Source of the DNA: Branchiostoma lanceolatum
Taxonomy: Eukaryota > Chordata > Leptocardii > Amphioxiformes > Branchiostomatidae
Reading direction: 5' to 3'
Assembly: GCF_035083965.1 (NCBI RefSeq)
Contig: NC_089735.1
Span: forward strand, 6,784,001 to 6,848,000
Length of the DNA: 64,000 bases
Every line of letters begins with the position of its first letter. Position 1 is the stretch's first letter. The notes under the pieces were generated by a model that was given only the letters and a program-made list of their open reading frames with translations, had not been told where the DNA came from and ran no database searches. A program made the translations under genes and the position numbers. Below are positions 12,061 through 29,000 of this stretch, piece after piece.

Positions 12061-13197
12061 GCGGACTCAGCGAGGACAAGGCAGTTACGTCGCTTTTAGT
12101 TTAGGCCTACATGTAAGATGTCTAATACATAATCTAAAATTAAGGACAATGTGCGGAGTCAGGTGATACAACGTAGCAATATTATTGGTATCGTGTTTCC
12201 ACATACTACAACATTCCTAGTACAGTAGAATCCAGCTATTTGCATTACTGTTACATGTACCAGTAAGACACCAATCAGTATTTACCCTTGATGCAGCGTT
12301 GCTAAATATTATTTTCTGTAACATGTCATGTAACGTAAGCACTCATCTATATAATGCTACTCGTTTTCAATTATCGCAGTGACGTGGAAAAATCAATGAA
12401 GATTGTACAATACTTCACCTGTTAGTACATGTACCTTTTTCTTTTCTAAGACTAACTCACGACAAATACCAAGATACCAGCCATTGTCTTTAATTGTGTC
12501 GAATAAAACTAGGACAACAAATATGACGTCATCTGCAATTGCACCTGTCCTGACAGCTATAGAATAGCTTAATGCAATGGATCAAAAAGGTGAAAGGTTG
12601 CCCTCAACAAAAACACTTTTATATTGAACTACTTCCAACTGTCGCTGATAAACTATCACCGTATTGGAAATCGCGTAGCTACTAAGTTGCATATGTATGT
12701 TCCCCCCATGAGTTTGCTCAAGTGGCGACCTCTGGAAAACAAAGCCAATTCTTGCAGCAGACCAGATCATTCTATATAATGTCCCTGACTAAAGCAAACG
12801 AGCACGTACTTTGACAAAGGCTAAAATGTCATCCGTACTTGTAACTGGTAAGAATAACGTTAAGAATGTGAGCGATGGAGCTGTCAAAGTAAGACTGTTC
12901 GTCGCACAATCGAGCTCGAGCCTAAACGCAAACAATCCCCTTCTTGTGCACAGCAGAAATATCTGAAGCAACGTATTGACTGTTAATGTGTTAGCTAGAG
13001 ATTAAGATTTCTGAGGAAGTTCATTGATATCATAATGATTACATTTTGTTATAGACTTCACAAACATAAGTGAAATATGCAGACCACAATGCTGTTTCGT
13101 TTTAGTGGTGACTGTCTTCTTATATTGTGATTGATTTGTCGGTCTGCATCAGGCAAATGGTCCAAATCTCCTCAAATTCAGACAATTACAAGACTGC
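12061..13197. other. Space between convergent copies A and B
   Basis: It contains the 3' UTR of copy A with AATAAA at 12502-12507, then a reversed orphan copy of the family's upstream module (12637-12735, listed separately), then AT-rich sequence leading into the 3' end of copy B. No coding exon is recognised here. Confidence 0.6.
12637..12735 (+). promoter_or_regulatory. Orphan upstream module of the IgGFc-binding-like family, reversed
   Basis: The reverse complement matches the block upstream of copies B, C and E: GTCGCCAC, then GAGCAAACTCAT, a run of G, ACATACAT, ACTTAGTAGC, GATTTCCAATA and TTATCAGCGACAG in the same order. Here it faces right, as for a plus-strand gene, but no first exon or other family exon follows before the 3' end of copy B. 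It is probably left over from a lost or inverted copy. Confidence 0.75.
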
Positions 13198-18214
<5,017 letters not shown>

Positions 18215-18280
18215 TATGGTCTGGTCTGTACCGGGCACTGACTTCGGCTATTTGTGGAGCTCGCGCGCCAACTTAGAAAA

Positions 18281-18290
18281 CTCAAAGGTC
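18281..18290. promoter_or_regulatory. Conserved CAAAGGTC site before copy B
   Basis: CAAAGGTC lies at 18283-18290, 69 bp upstream of the start codon. The same octamer lies 69, 94 and 77 bp before the starts of C, D and E. It resembles a nuclear-receptor half-site (AAAGGTCA type), but that identity is only a suggestion. Confidence 0.5.
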
Positions 18291-18535
18291 CATGACATTT
18301 TAGAGATGCTAAGGACAGTTAATTAATGGCATCTTGCAGTTCATTGCTGGAGTACAAAATATGGGGGTTATTTGTGTTTGAGCGCTTGTGTGCGAGGTCC
18401 TGTCTTACTATAACAGCTCGTTCACGCACATGCTTAACGTTACCAGTTACAAATACAGGAATCTGATGTCAACTTGGCTGAGACCTCTGTTCATAATTAC
18501 CTGCTCTGCTTTGCAGAGATTGACAGTGATTAGTG

Positions 18536-18660
18536 TAGGTCGCCACCTGAGCAAACTCATACTTCGGCGGGGGACAACTACATACATTTACAATACATTC
18601 GCAGCTTAGTATCTCAGCAATTTCCAATAGCACGCGTACGATAGCTTATCAGCGACGGTT
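18536..18660 (-). promoter_or_regulatory. Conserved upstream module, copy B
   Basis: The block GTCGCCACCTGAGCAAACTC ... GGGGACAACTACATACATTT ... GCAGCTTAGT ... GCAATTTCCAATA ... GCTTATCAGCGAC is shared in order with C, partly with D, with E and with the reversed orphan at 12637. It starts 322 bp from the start codon of copy B. The promoter-proximal part (AACTTAGAAAACTCAAAGGTC-like) is repeated nearer the gene, as if sequence was inserted inside an ancestral promoter. Confidence 0.65.
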
Positions 18661-18829
18661 TAAAAGTACTCAGTGCTGTTTTATAGAAAGCATGCATTAT
18701 AAAAGAGAACAGCAGGCTTTCTCCTACTTTATCCATTGCATAGGAAAGTGTTGATTTTTACTGTCTTGATATATCTGACATGAACATAGTTCTTGCTGTG
18801 ATCATCAGTTACTCTTAGAAAAGAAAAGG

Positions 18830-19229
18830 GTACTAACAGGTGGCGTAACGTTAGATCTTGTGATTGTTCAACGTCATTGCGATGATATGAATTCAAAGTT
18901 GACTAGCAACATCTAGATGAAGATGAACGCTTACACTATCTGACATGCTACAGAAACTATGGATTTGATGCATTAATGTTAGATATGTGACAGAGTAAAA
19001 CGTAAAAAGAACTTCAATCGGTACAGTTGTTTCAATATCTTTATGGAGACAAGCAACAAAAAGAAACTATTGTTCCTCGAAAATTGGTATTTCATTGGTA
19101 CTGGGAACTTGATAGCATGAAAGACATACATGTAGCTATCTCCACACATTGCCATGAATCCCATAGTCTATATCAGACATCTTAGGTCAAGACTAGAACA
19201 GATGCCTCTCTTCGCCCCGTCGAGGCCGT
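18830..19229. repeat. Duplicated intergenic block, first copy
   Basis: This 400-base block between B and C is repeated at 25684-26069 between C and D. The last 90 or so bases, from CCATCTCCACACATTGCC to the shared stop region, look identical by eye; the earlier part has many substitutions and small gaps. It is the join of a 6.8-kb tandem duplication unit. Confidence 0.85.
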
Positions 19230-22200
19230 TTAAGGGGCCAGGTTCCTGCATCGTTGCTGCAAACACGTCCTGTACTGGTCCCTGTTGTCAGCGCAGTTAC
19301 CTATAGAAAATGTGCATGAGGTTTACGCAACGGTATGAACGAAAAGTAATACATCAAATAAATGCCTTTAATCCTTCTCATTCTCTAGATATGATTATAT
19401 TTCTAGGAATTGCCTGGATATATTGAAAAGATTTATGATTAGTTTGGTGCTAGGGGTAAGCCACTCACTTCCAGCCAAGTCCTCGTCGATCAGTCCGTCG
19501 CCGTCATCATCAATGCCGTTCAGCAGCTCCTCGTCCACACGTCCGTCACAGTCGTTGTCCACACGGTCGGCGGGGACGGGGGCGGTGGTGCTGCACAAGG
19601 CGGCGATCTGGGCCAGCCGGAGTCCACCGGGATAGCCGTACGACTCCAGATTAGTGAATCCATAACTGGGAATGGCGTCGGTAAATGAAATGAATATCTA
19701 CGTCAATATCGAATGGTGATGGCAAGTCTTTTCTTAATTCACCCAGGTGTAAAATGTGTACCTGACTTTGTTGGGGGTTGCGGCTGGAGTGCATGAATAA
19801 AATGGGACCTAAGTCAATATTGAATTATGATGGCATTTGTTTTCACTTTATTCAAGTATTGTTGCCTTTATTACAATATCTGAAATATATTTGAAAAAAG
19901 GTATTCATTTCATGTACTCGTATATGTATATCTCACCTGAACAGACCGATGTTAACAATTGGAGATAGATGCCTCACTGTGTGTGTGCCTGCAGAAATAT
20001 TCAGTTGTACGGCGGCGAAGTCAGTCCCAGGTACGTCATGCCAGGTGGTGTCGCCAGGCAACCGCTGTCCATCCAATCGGAGACCAGTTTTCTCAGCCGA
20101 CCTGTACCAATTGCAGAATTCATACACTAAAGTCATGTTCTGAACGATGCATTACTGTGTCCATGGACGTGGGTTATATGCCAAGCAACTCATTTTCTGG
20201 ACTAGAAGAAATATGTCAGATGAGGCTGAGCACGAATCACAACAAGGGTTGCTAGGTAAGACGCTATTTGGTTAAGACATCGTTCAGCAGAAAGCCATCA
20301 TTTGCATGTTCTCTCCCCATTAATTCCACATGAATGTGTCATACAAGTATATATTGGTGATTAGTATTTTGGAGATAATATTTTACTCACTTTTACAAAT
20401 TGTCTAGTCAGGGACTACATGTACGTGTGTACCGGACATCACACGGAATGCAATAATGACGAGGATAACGATCGAAATTCAAATTTGACGGACAGAAGTG
20501 AAAGGAAATCGGTTACCTCATAACCAGGTTGACGTAATGGTCGGTTCTCAGCTGGTTTGTACTAATGAGATCAACCGTAGCAAAGGTGTACTCTGTCTCG
20601 AACTGGGCCACAGGCGGGATGACCATCATGAAAGGGTCAGTTACCGTGTTGTCAACCTTGCCGGTCTTACTGTTCAGATATCAACGGAAGTCATAACTTT
20701 CCAGAGTTCTTCAAGTTGTGGCGTTTTAGCAGACTTGTGTTTACATAATCAATGCTCATATGCTGAGGTACATAATTGAAAGTCGTCTGCATGACCAATT
20801 AGTTAGAGAGTTTACTAGTACTATGTACGTACGTATGTGAAGTTTATATTAAGATGCAGTTAACTAGCCTTTATTTTCTAGCCTTTACATAACATAGGCA
20901 GTAGCTAGCTAAAACGATGAGTTTACAGCTAAGGTAGTTTTCGCCTATGTTTGATGTAACAAAGCATGAAAATCCAATTGGTTCCCTTCCACCTGATTGC
21001 CCTACCTGTACTGCACCAACAGGACAGGCTCGCTGCTGGTCACGTGTCTGTACCCGTCCGATGGGACATCAATCTCCCAGAATTCCCCAGAGTTCAGGGA
21101 CTTCGTGTTCTCGTTAGTAATGTCGACCTTGGAAAAGACAGGAAAGTAACGGTAAGCACGATGTGATACCGAGCTCTGAAATAATAGGAGATATTTCCCA
21201 ATAAGTAGACGGAGTATTGTTGATGTAAGCGGTGTCGTTTTTTCGTAATGATTTTGTAAGTTGGGTCGCATGCAGGACGTACGTCGGGCCGCGCGCAAAG
21301 TGAGTAGAAGCCTATTTCCCGTGAAAACATGAGCTGGGATGCGCTAGATATAGCCCTTCTCACATGACGTTAGAAGTGCACACAGTCATTGCAAAATTTT
21401 CCGGTCAAAAGAAAGCTAGAATATAGCATGCTTCAAGCCTTATTTACATTTCCCTAATTTCGTCACCAACTTCCGAAGAGAGCAAAATTACCAAAGCGTA
21501 ATAAGTTAGGCACACTATCTGGCGTAGCACTAAATCAGAAGGTACATTCGTGAAAACGTCACAGCGTTTGCCGCTTGTAACGCGGAGCATGAAGGGCTCA
21601 TCATGAACAGTATGAATACATTTCTTGTCCACGTATGTTCTTTAGATGACTGTGTTCAAAATTCATTCATTAAAACATGACCATTCTCTGGCAACCAGCA
21701 ATGGAGCGCCGTGACTTCGAGCGCGTAAAAAAACGTCATATGTTTGGGCACCCCCCGTTAGGGCTAGGGATCTAGGTACGTCAACAGATGGCAGTGGGCC
21801 ACTGCGTTCCATGATAGGACTTTTAAACACATATGTGGCTTAAAAAGAGAGGGACAATGATAGATATCAAGTATGCAGATGAGGACATCATTTCCATAGT
21901 CAATGAGAAAATGCTACAATTCCATAGTAACTGTGGTAAATGACGGGTTTTAGGGAAGTTCATTGAATGTGGACATTATCAAACATAACCTATGCAAATC
22001 ATAACGTTTCTATGAATTCAGACATACCAGCGTATTATCCCTGGCGGCTACTACACGAAACAGGTCGCCGCCTGTGTGCTTTGTCAGCGGCACGGTGACG
22101 AACTCCTTCCCCCAGGTGTCCACGGGCGGGATCATCTCTACCACGTAGTCTCCGCTCCCCACCTGTTGCTCCCCAAGTGGCTTACAGACAGCAAACTGGT

Positions 22201-24566
22201 TTCCGCTCAACACAGCCACAGGTTGGGTCGCCGTGATCTTTGAGCCGGTCAGGTCCTGCATCGCCTGTACCTGTACGTATGTAAAAACTGGTAATATTTT
22301 ACGGTAACTGTGAAAACAAATTTCGTCGTAGTTAACTGCAATTCACAATTTCGATTTGAGATACGGGTAGTTGATTGTTCAAGGCGCAAACCAGACCTTT
22401 GTTTTTTTGTATTCTTTTTTTAAAGAATATCAGCAAACTTCCATGCTTCGTTACGGGTTACATTTATAACTGTAACAGCATCTCTTCACCCTAGGTCAGA
22501 AACATCATGAGACTAGCTGAACTGCTCACTAAGGGTCAGGACTAACTGACACAATAGGAAGGAAGCAGGGTTTACGAAGGCTGCTCGGGAAATTCCCTAC
22601 TCCATTTAGACCGGAATGGTTTGATCCGCTCAACACCGGGAAGGACCCCTACTCTTTTCGATAAGTGTGGCTCGATGCGAGTATGGCTCTCCTCAAACAC
22701 GGGACCTCCATTTAACGTCCTATGCGAGGGACGTCCCTAGGCGAAGCTAGGTACTCATTTTCACCTAAGTGAAGTGAGGAAAGTCATGTTAAGTGCCTTT
22801 CCGAAGGGCAGAAGATCGGTGACATGTCAGGATTCGAAACCGGGACCACTGGGTTCTGGTCCAAACGCACTGCCGTTACGCCACGCGACCCCACACTAAG
22901 AACATACCTGGAGTGTTTCAAATCGGTTCAACCCCACAGAGAACGCCTGTCCTGCGGCGTAGTTTTGTCCATCGAACATCACGGCTTGACTGGGGACAAT
23001 GGTGACGGTCGTCCCGTCCTGGACAGCGGCGACTCCGATCTCTGCAAAAAAGTATATAGCATAGACATCACTGATTACGTCAACGGATACATTAGTGTTA
23101 TACATACTAATATACTGTTGTGTGCACTCGCTTAAGAAATAACCTAAATCCTACGTACCTTTACATATATGACATTCTTGAAAGTAAAATAAAAACCCAC
23201 TTTGGGTAATATGTTTTACCAGAAGGCTTAGGAGGCTTAGGCGCTGCACAAGGGGTAAAGTACTCGGTCCCCAACACGTCGGTAGGAAGGGCCAGGTAGG
23301 CGTCAGAGGAGGCTCTCTCGGCAAACACTCCGTACACCACGATCTCCACATCGGACGTGATGTGAACCGCCTTGTTGCTCTTCACGCTGCCGCGGAGTTC
23401 CACAGCTACACGGTCAACTTCCACCTGCTTCACCTGATAATACAGTTGCAGGTTAATATGGATGTGTTCGGGGTCCTAATCTAGGTGTCCATGAGTGGCG
23501 ATTAGCCCCAATCTGCAGCTGTATCTGATGGAAACTTTATTTGATCCGGCAAAGTACACACAACAAGCTGGCGTCACACGGCAGAAAAACAGCTCGCCCA
23601 ACAAGTCTGCGAGGTCCAACAGGTCGGCAGCAATACGACCGGCATCCTCTCGGTTACTGTGTGATTTTTAAAGATTGGTCGATGTTCGCAGGGCACTGAG
23701 CAAGGTAAAACTGATGAGGTAAATATTCAGTCTTAATTTCAGACGAAAAATGCGCTCGACTCTCTGCGTCTGGTGATTTTGAAATTCGGCGACCTCCTCG
23801 AGATCAACACATTCGACCGAAGGTCACCGACAGTGTAACGAGTGATAGTTTGTTTGTTTGTTTGTTTGTTTGTTTGTTTGTTTTTTTGCCAAATAAGAAC
23901 AGTCCCTCGATCCAAAACATTCGTGACGAAATGGCCACTCTTAGTCATGACTGGTATTCATACTCATCGGTGACGATATGTGTGTTTCACAAATTATGAA
24001 CCATTTACAGAAGTTAAGATGCTGTCATATTTCGATCGTTAAAACGAGGAGGTTATAAAGACTTGGTTAAAAGCAGGAACAACAAACTGGTAAGTTGTCG
24101 GCGTACGAAGTGATTTATTTAACTCAGTTAGAATAGGACATTATCAGACAAGCTGAAGCACAAGGTCCGGACAGTGGTGACTTACCTCTCCATAAGTCAC
24201 ATGTACTGTGGTAGTGACGCCGTTAGAAGGAGTAGTGATTGTAACAGTCGCCCCGCTCGAATGGGTACATGCGATAAACACTTTAGGGTTGTGTAGGTCT
24301 CTCTGCTCGTTTTCCGGAAATGTTAGGATGAATTCAGTTCCCTTGTTGTCTCGAGCAGCTAGGAACGGATCCGGAAGATCACGTTAACAAGGGCTGCTTC
24401 TGCACGGTAGCCTTATAAATTGCCGAACAAACGTATCTTGGATCATGGAAGTCAGCACTTACATGTAAATAGAAAGACATCACTGACAGCCAATCTAGAT
24501 CTTCTTACCTGGACTGCAGCAAATACAGGCGGACAGGATCACCAGAGACAGAAGTAGACGTGCCAT
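19230..24566 (-). CDS. Copy C: secreted IgGFc-binding-like protein, 509 aa, 10 exons
   Basis: Exons in gene order: 24566-24509, 24358-24186, 23433-23220, 23041-22908, 22270-22028, 21127-21006, 20669-20517, 20101-19937, 19665-19469 and 19300-19230. Total coding length is 1530 bases and it reads through without a break. The signal peptide MARLLLSLVILSACICCSP is close to that of copy B. Domains follow the family order, with DNDCDG and DDDGDG loops and a tail ending CRNLAP. The exon 3 end is Pro/Lys-rich (TPCAAPKPPKPSG). Exon 7 is one codon longer than in the other copies, and its end reads ISTNQLRTDHYVNLV. A tRNA-derived SINE sits in intron 4 just before exon 4's 3' border, and a (TTTG)n tract lies in intron 2. 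A CAAAGGTC site lies 69 bp before the start codon. Confidence 0.88.
22594..22897 (-). mobile_element. tRNA-derived SINE in copy C intron 4
   Basis: On the minus strand it begins with a tRNA-like head with A box TGGCGTAACGGCA and B box GGTTTCGAATCC. A body follows with CCCTTCGGAAAGGCACTTAA, GTGAAAATGAGTACCTAGC and GAGGTCCCGTGTTTGAGGAG. Related pieces lie at 38306-38506 and 43757-44008. It appears complete at the tRNA end and lies directly beside exon 4 of copy C. Confidence 0.8.
23848..23887. repeat. (TTTG)n microsatellite
   Basis: About ten TTTG units followed by a short T run, in intron 2 of copy C. Confidence 0.95.
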
Positions 24567-24634
24567 TATGGTCTGGTCTGTACCTGGCACTGACTTCGCC
24601 TATTTGTGGAGCTCGCGCGTCAAGTTGGCAAGCT

Positions 24635-24642
24635 CAAAGGTC
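24635..24642. promoter_or_regulatory. Conserved CAAAGGTC site before copy C
   Basis: Same octamer and same distance (69 bp) as before copy B; the flanking TTTGTGGAGCTCGCGCG stretch is also shared with B. Confidence 0.5.
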
Positions 24643-24868
24643 CGTGGCATCTACGAGATTCCAAATATTGTGGTGGCATCAAGTGCATACAGCTATTTCC
24701 TCCTGAACGCTGGTATGTCCTGCAACGAAAATTGATTGAAGGCAGCTAATCAAACACACTTAGGTGATACGTCGCTTCAGATATCGTTGAAGTACACAAT
24801 TATAAGAAGGGTCTTGTTTTTGCTTCTGCTCGATCCCCACAAACATGCACTACTCATTACCTGTTAAA

Positions 24869-25088
24869 CCTGCATTCCACTAAGGCGGCGACCTAGCTGC
24901 GACCGAGCAATTTGACAGATCCCTCAACAAATTTCATAGATAAAAAACGAATCTAATTATGCTTTTTGCGTGCGTTTTGGGGACTTCTCAGTCACTTTTA
25001 GATTTGCCATGTTATTCCAATTATGAAGTCAAGGGTTACGCAAATCCAATTTAGATCGCAGTGAGGTCGTCTGGTGGAATGGGGGCCT
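24869..25088. repeat. Small inverted-repeat element (MITE-like), copy 1
   Basis: The ends CCTGCATTCCACTAAGGCGG and GTCTGGTGGAATGGGGGCC are roughly inverted. The inside shares CATAGATAAA, ATGAAGTCAAGGG and CAAATCCAATTT with the element at 27743-27967. It has no coding capacity. Confidence 0.6.
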
Positions 25089-25180
25089 TAAAATTACGGA
25101 AGCCATTTTAGCTGAAGTTTTGTCATGAATTACGTGCTCCGCGTTCTCTGCTTTAGAGACTGGCGTACGTGTTAAACCGT

Positions 25181-25302
25181 GGAGGTCGCCACCTTAGAAA
25201 ATAACTCATTGCTTGGTGGGGGACAACTATATACATTTACGGTTAACACGCAGCTTAGTAGCCCTGCAATTTTCATTTGCATGATGGCTTATCAGTGACA
25301 GG
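25181..25302 (-). promoter_or_regulatory. Conserved upstream module, copy C
   Basis: Matches the module of copy B: GGTCGCCACCTTAG, then GGGGGACAACTATATACATTT, GCAGCTTAGTA, GCAATTTTCAT and GGCTTATCAGTGACAG. It starts 615 bp from the start codon; the extra distance compared with D and E includes the MITE-like element at 24869-25088. Confidence 0.65.
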
Positions 25303-25683
25303 TAAAGTAATACTTTATTTGATGTAAAGTATTATAAAAGCGCACGGAAGGGGGGCTTTTGTCTGTTTGTCTCATAGCAACCTTTCCCCTTTTTTATTAA
25401 TCTTTTTTCATTGACCTCTTTAATACCTATACAGGAGCCAGTCTAGTTGTAAAGACGTGATGTAGACACTCGTGTCATGGTACAGTTACAGCATAGGGCG
25501 CTGCCACATTGCATGTATTCGCACATAACCTAATGAAGCAGTGGTCTGCTTTTATTTCCTTGCCTTTGCAGATGACGTCATTTTTGCTGTCCGAAGGTCT
25601 AGTAGCTACTTTGGACAAGAATATAGAAAATGGCTGTAATCTTGTGATGGCTGTAATCTTTGTGAGTTAGCTTTAGAAAATAT

Positions 25684-26069
25684 ACCAACAGGTGACGCAA
25701 CGATCGACCTTGTGATTGTTCAACGTCACTGCATGGGATAATCGAAATTCAAAGTTGAGTAGTAACGTCTAGACGTAGATGAACGCTTACACTATATGAC
25801 ATGTTACTGACGCTATAGATTTTCAATGCATTGATGCTAAATGTGTAGAAGAGTATGAAGTAAAAATAACTTCAATCTGTAAAGTTTTCTAAATGTTTTA
25901 TGCAGACAAACTACGGACAGAAACAATTGTTTATAGAAAAGTGGTATTTTATTGATACTGGGGAATAACATATAACCATCTCCACACATTGCCATGAATC
26001 CCATAGTCTATATCAGACATCTTAGGTCAAGACTAGAACAGATGCCTCTCTTCGCCCCGTCGAGGCCGT
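25684..26069. repeat. Duplicated intergenic block, second copy
   Basis: Counterpart of 18830-19229; see that entry. The offset between the two is about 6.84 kb. Confidence 0.85.
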
Positions 26070-29000
26070 CTAAGGGACCAGGTTCCTGCATCGTTGCTGC
26101 AAACACGTCCTGTACTGGTCCCGGTTGTCAGCGCAGTTACCTACAGAGATATGTGTGCATGAGGTTTAGGTTACTCCATCTGATGAATATAATGCATGTA
26201 CTTAATAATTCAGATTCTCTACATATAATAATCTTCAGAGGGACTACATGAACATGATAAAAGATCTATGATAAGTTTGTTGCTCGGGGTTAGCCTTGAA
26301 TAAGACGGCACTCACTATTGGCCAGATCTTCGTCGATCAGTCCGTCGCCGTCATCATCAATGCCGTTCAGCAGCTCCTCGTCCACACGTCCGTCACAGTC
26401 GTTGTCAACACGGTCGGCGGGGACGGGGGCGGTGGTGCTGCACAAGGCGGCGATCCGGGCCAGCCGGAGCCCACCGGGATAGCCGTACGACTCCGGATGT
26501 ACAAATCCATAGCTAGACGATTGAGCGGGAGAGTCAAGGTCAGGAAATCAAATGTTTTTAACCTTCAAATGTTGCTTCATTAACCTAAAATGATTGATTT
26601 TGCCCTACAGCTACATTTATAAAGCCACACTGATGATCATGGTCTAGATGTCACATATCTCACCTGAAAAGACCTACGGTCGTGATGGGAGATAGGTGTC
26701 TCACTGTGTGTGTGCCTATAGAAATATCCAGTTGTGTGGCGGCGTAGTCGGTCCCAGGTACGTCATGCCAGACGGTGTCGCTAGGCAACGGTTGTCCATC
26801 CAATCGGAGACCAGCTTTTTTTGTCGAGCTGTGAAAGTAACAGAAGTTACATAACGTACAGAGATTCCATCATATCAGTCTACTAACGTTACTCTTCCAA
26901 CAACCACTATGTACAACTGAATAACCAACTGTTTAGAATGCCATGTACTGCAGCTATTTTTTGGCAACGCCAGGCGGAGCCGTTAGTATACTACTGCGAT
27001 TGATTTGATGAATATTCTAAAAATTTCACGAACTTATTTTCTAGAGAATTTGCTTCTCGGCAATGTCATGTTTTGTTATCTTTACGCTAAAGACAAGCTC
27101 GCCTTCCCCCAACACGAACACACATGTTCACCAAGTTATTTGTATTTGTATTTGTATTTATTGACAATGAAAGGCAAGTCATTACACTGGGTCAGCCTAG
27201 GCAGCTTTCGCTGGTAACGGCTGACCCATAAATACAGACGAACATACAGTAAGATCATTACACTATCATAATACATACATAGTTAATGCGATACAATACA
27301 ATCATTACAATGCATAAGTACAGTATAAAATCATTTGACTCAGTAACTACCACGCAAATATATACACTATCATAATAAAATCATTGGGGGAATGGTCTAC
27401 AATATTATGATCTATAGCATTGTGGTGGAATAGATGGAAGGTTGATAGGAGGTAAATTTAAAATCAGGACAACAGGTGGGATTTGCATTGGGCCTTGAAT
27501 ATGCTCAATGTGGGTGAGTCAGTGACGTTTTGAATGATACCTGACGACCAGGTTGATGTGATGAGTGGGTTCGGTCCTGTCACTGAGAAGGTCCACCGTG
27601 GCGAAGGTGTACTCCGTTTCAAACTGAGTCACAGGCGGGATGACCATCATGAACGGGTCAGTTTCCGTCTGGTCGATGGAACCAGTCTTGCTGTTTAGGA
27701 GATACCAGAAGTTTCAACTTTGAAAGGACGGTTCTCTCGTAACCTGCCCACTAGAGGCTGCAACTGTTGAGCGACCAGAGATTTGATACACCGCTCAACT
27801 AATACAATAGTCATAGATAAAGGACACAGTTTTCTACGTTTTGTGTGTTTTGTTGTCTTTTACATATTGCGCATGCGCCATATTCAAATAATGAAATCAA
27901 GGGCCAAATCCAATTTTGAACGCTGCACGGTCGCTCAACGATCACCGTCTAGTGGAAAGGGGGCTCGACTCACAATGTACAATATCTATAGACTGCACTA
28001 CCTCGAGGTTGTCCAATTTTTTTATCAGTTTACTATGCATATACATTTATGAAGTCCATAACAAGTAACCTATCTGATCAATCTAACCGAAACTATCACA
28101 CGATCTCTTGAAATTACATAAGACAACAGGCAACATATCTAAACTATGACGATCGTACTTACAAAGATTAGCCTCGATGGACCTGAACCCAGCACTCCGA
28201 CAACGCAGGCACAGTATTCTAATATTTCCCCCTGGCGTATCTTTTCATAACTGCAGCTAGCTACGTCGACCACATTCCGCTAATGTTTGTTGTACTACTT
28301 ACCTGTACTGAACTAACAAGATAGGTTCGTTGGAAGTCACGTGTCTGTACTGGTCCGATGGGACATCAAGCTCGCTGAACTCCCCAGCGTTCAGAGTCTT
28401 CATGTTCTCATTTGTAACACTGACCTTGGAAAAGACGTACCAAAACAGATCAGTCACAACAAGGACCGTCCAAACAGATCTTTACGTGGCAAAATCCTAC
28501 CTTCCATGCAATACTATGTCCGTATTTCGTGGACGTTGTCTTGGCCGGAAGTTACGATTTTGTAACAGGATGATCTGCTTGCTTGGGGATGAAGCAAGGA
28601 CTAGATACCTGTGTATTAAGTACTAAGGTTTACAAAATGTTGGAAATCTCTAGGTTTAGCATCAGCTAAAGTACTCTTTTTGTGAAGCACAAAAGCAACC
28701 ATCACATCACGACTTCCCGATGATTTTCGACATACCTGCGTATTGTCTCTGGCCGCTATGACACGGAATATGTCACCGCCTGTGTGCTTTGTCAGCGGCA
28801 CGGTGACGAACTCCTTCCCCCAGGTGTCCACGGGTGGGATCATCTCTACTACGTGGTCTCCGGTGCCCCTATCGCTCCCTACCGTTGCAAACATGTTTCC
28901 GCTCAGCACGGCCACAGGCTGGGTAGCCGTGATCTTTGAGCCGGTCAGGTCCTCAGGTGTCTGTACCTAGTCGTACAAATGAACGAAAAATCGTTTAGGG

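Larger units (their letters stand above)
24567..26069. other. Space between copies C and D
   Basis: It holds the upstream region of copy C (CAAAGGTC at 24635-24642, module at 25181-25302), a small inverted-repeat element at 24869-25088, and the second copy of the duplicated block at 25684-26069. A TTTATT at 25948-25953 is AATAAA on the minus strand, 117 bases after the stop codon of copy D, and is the likely poly(A) signal of D. Confidence 0.6.
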
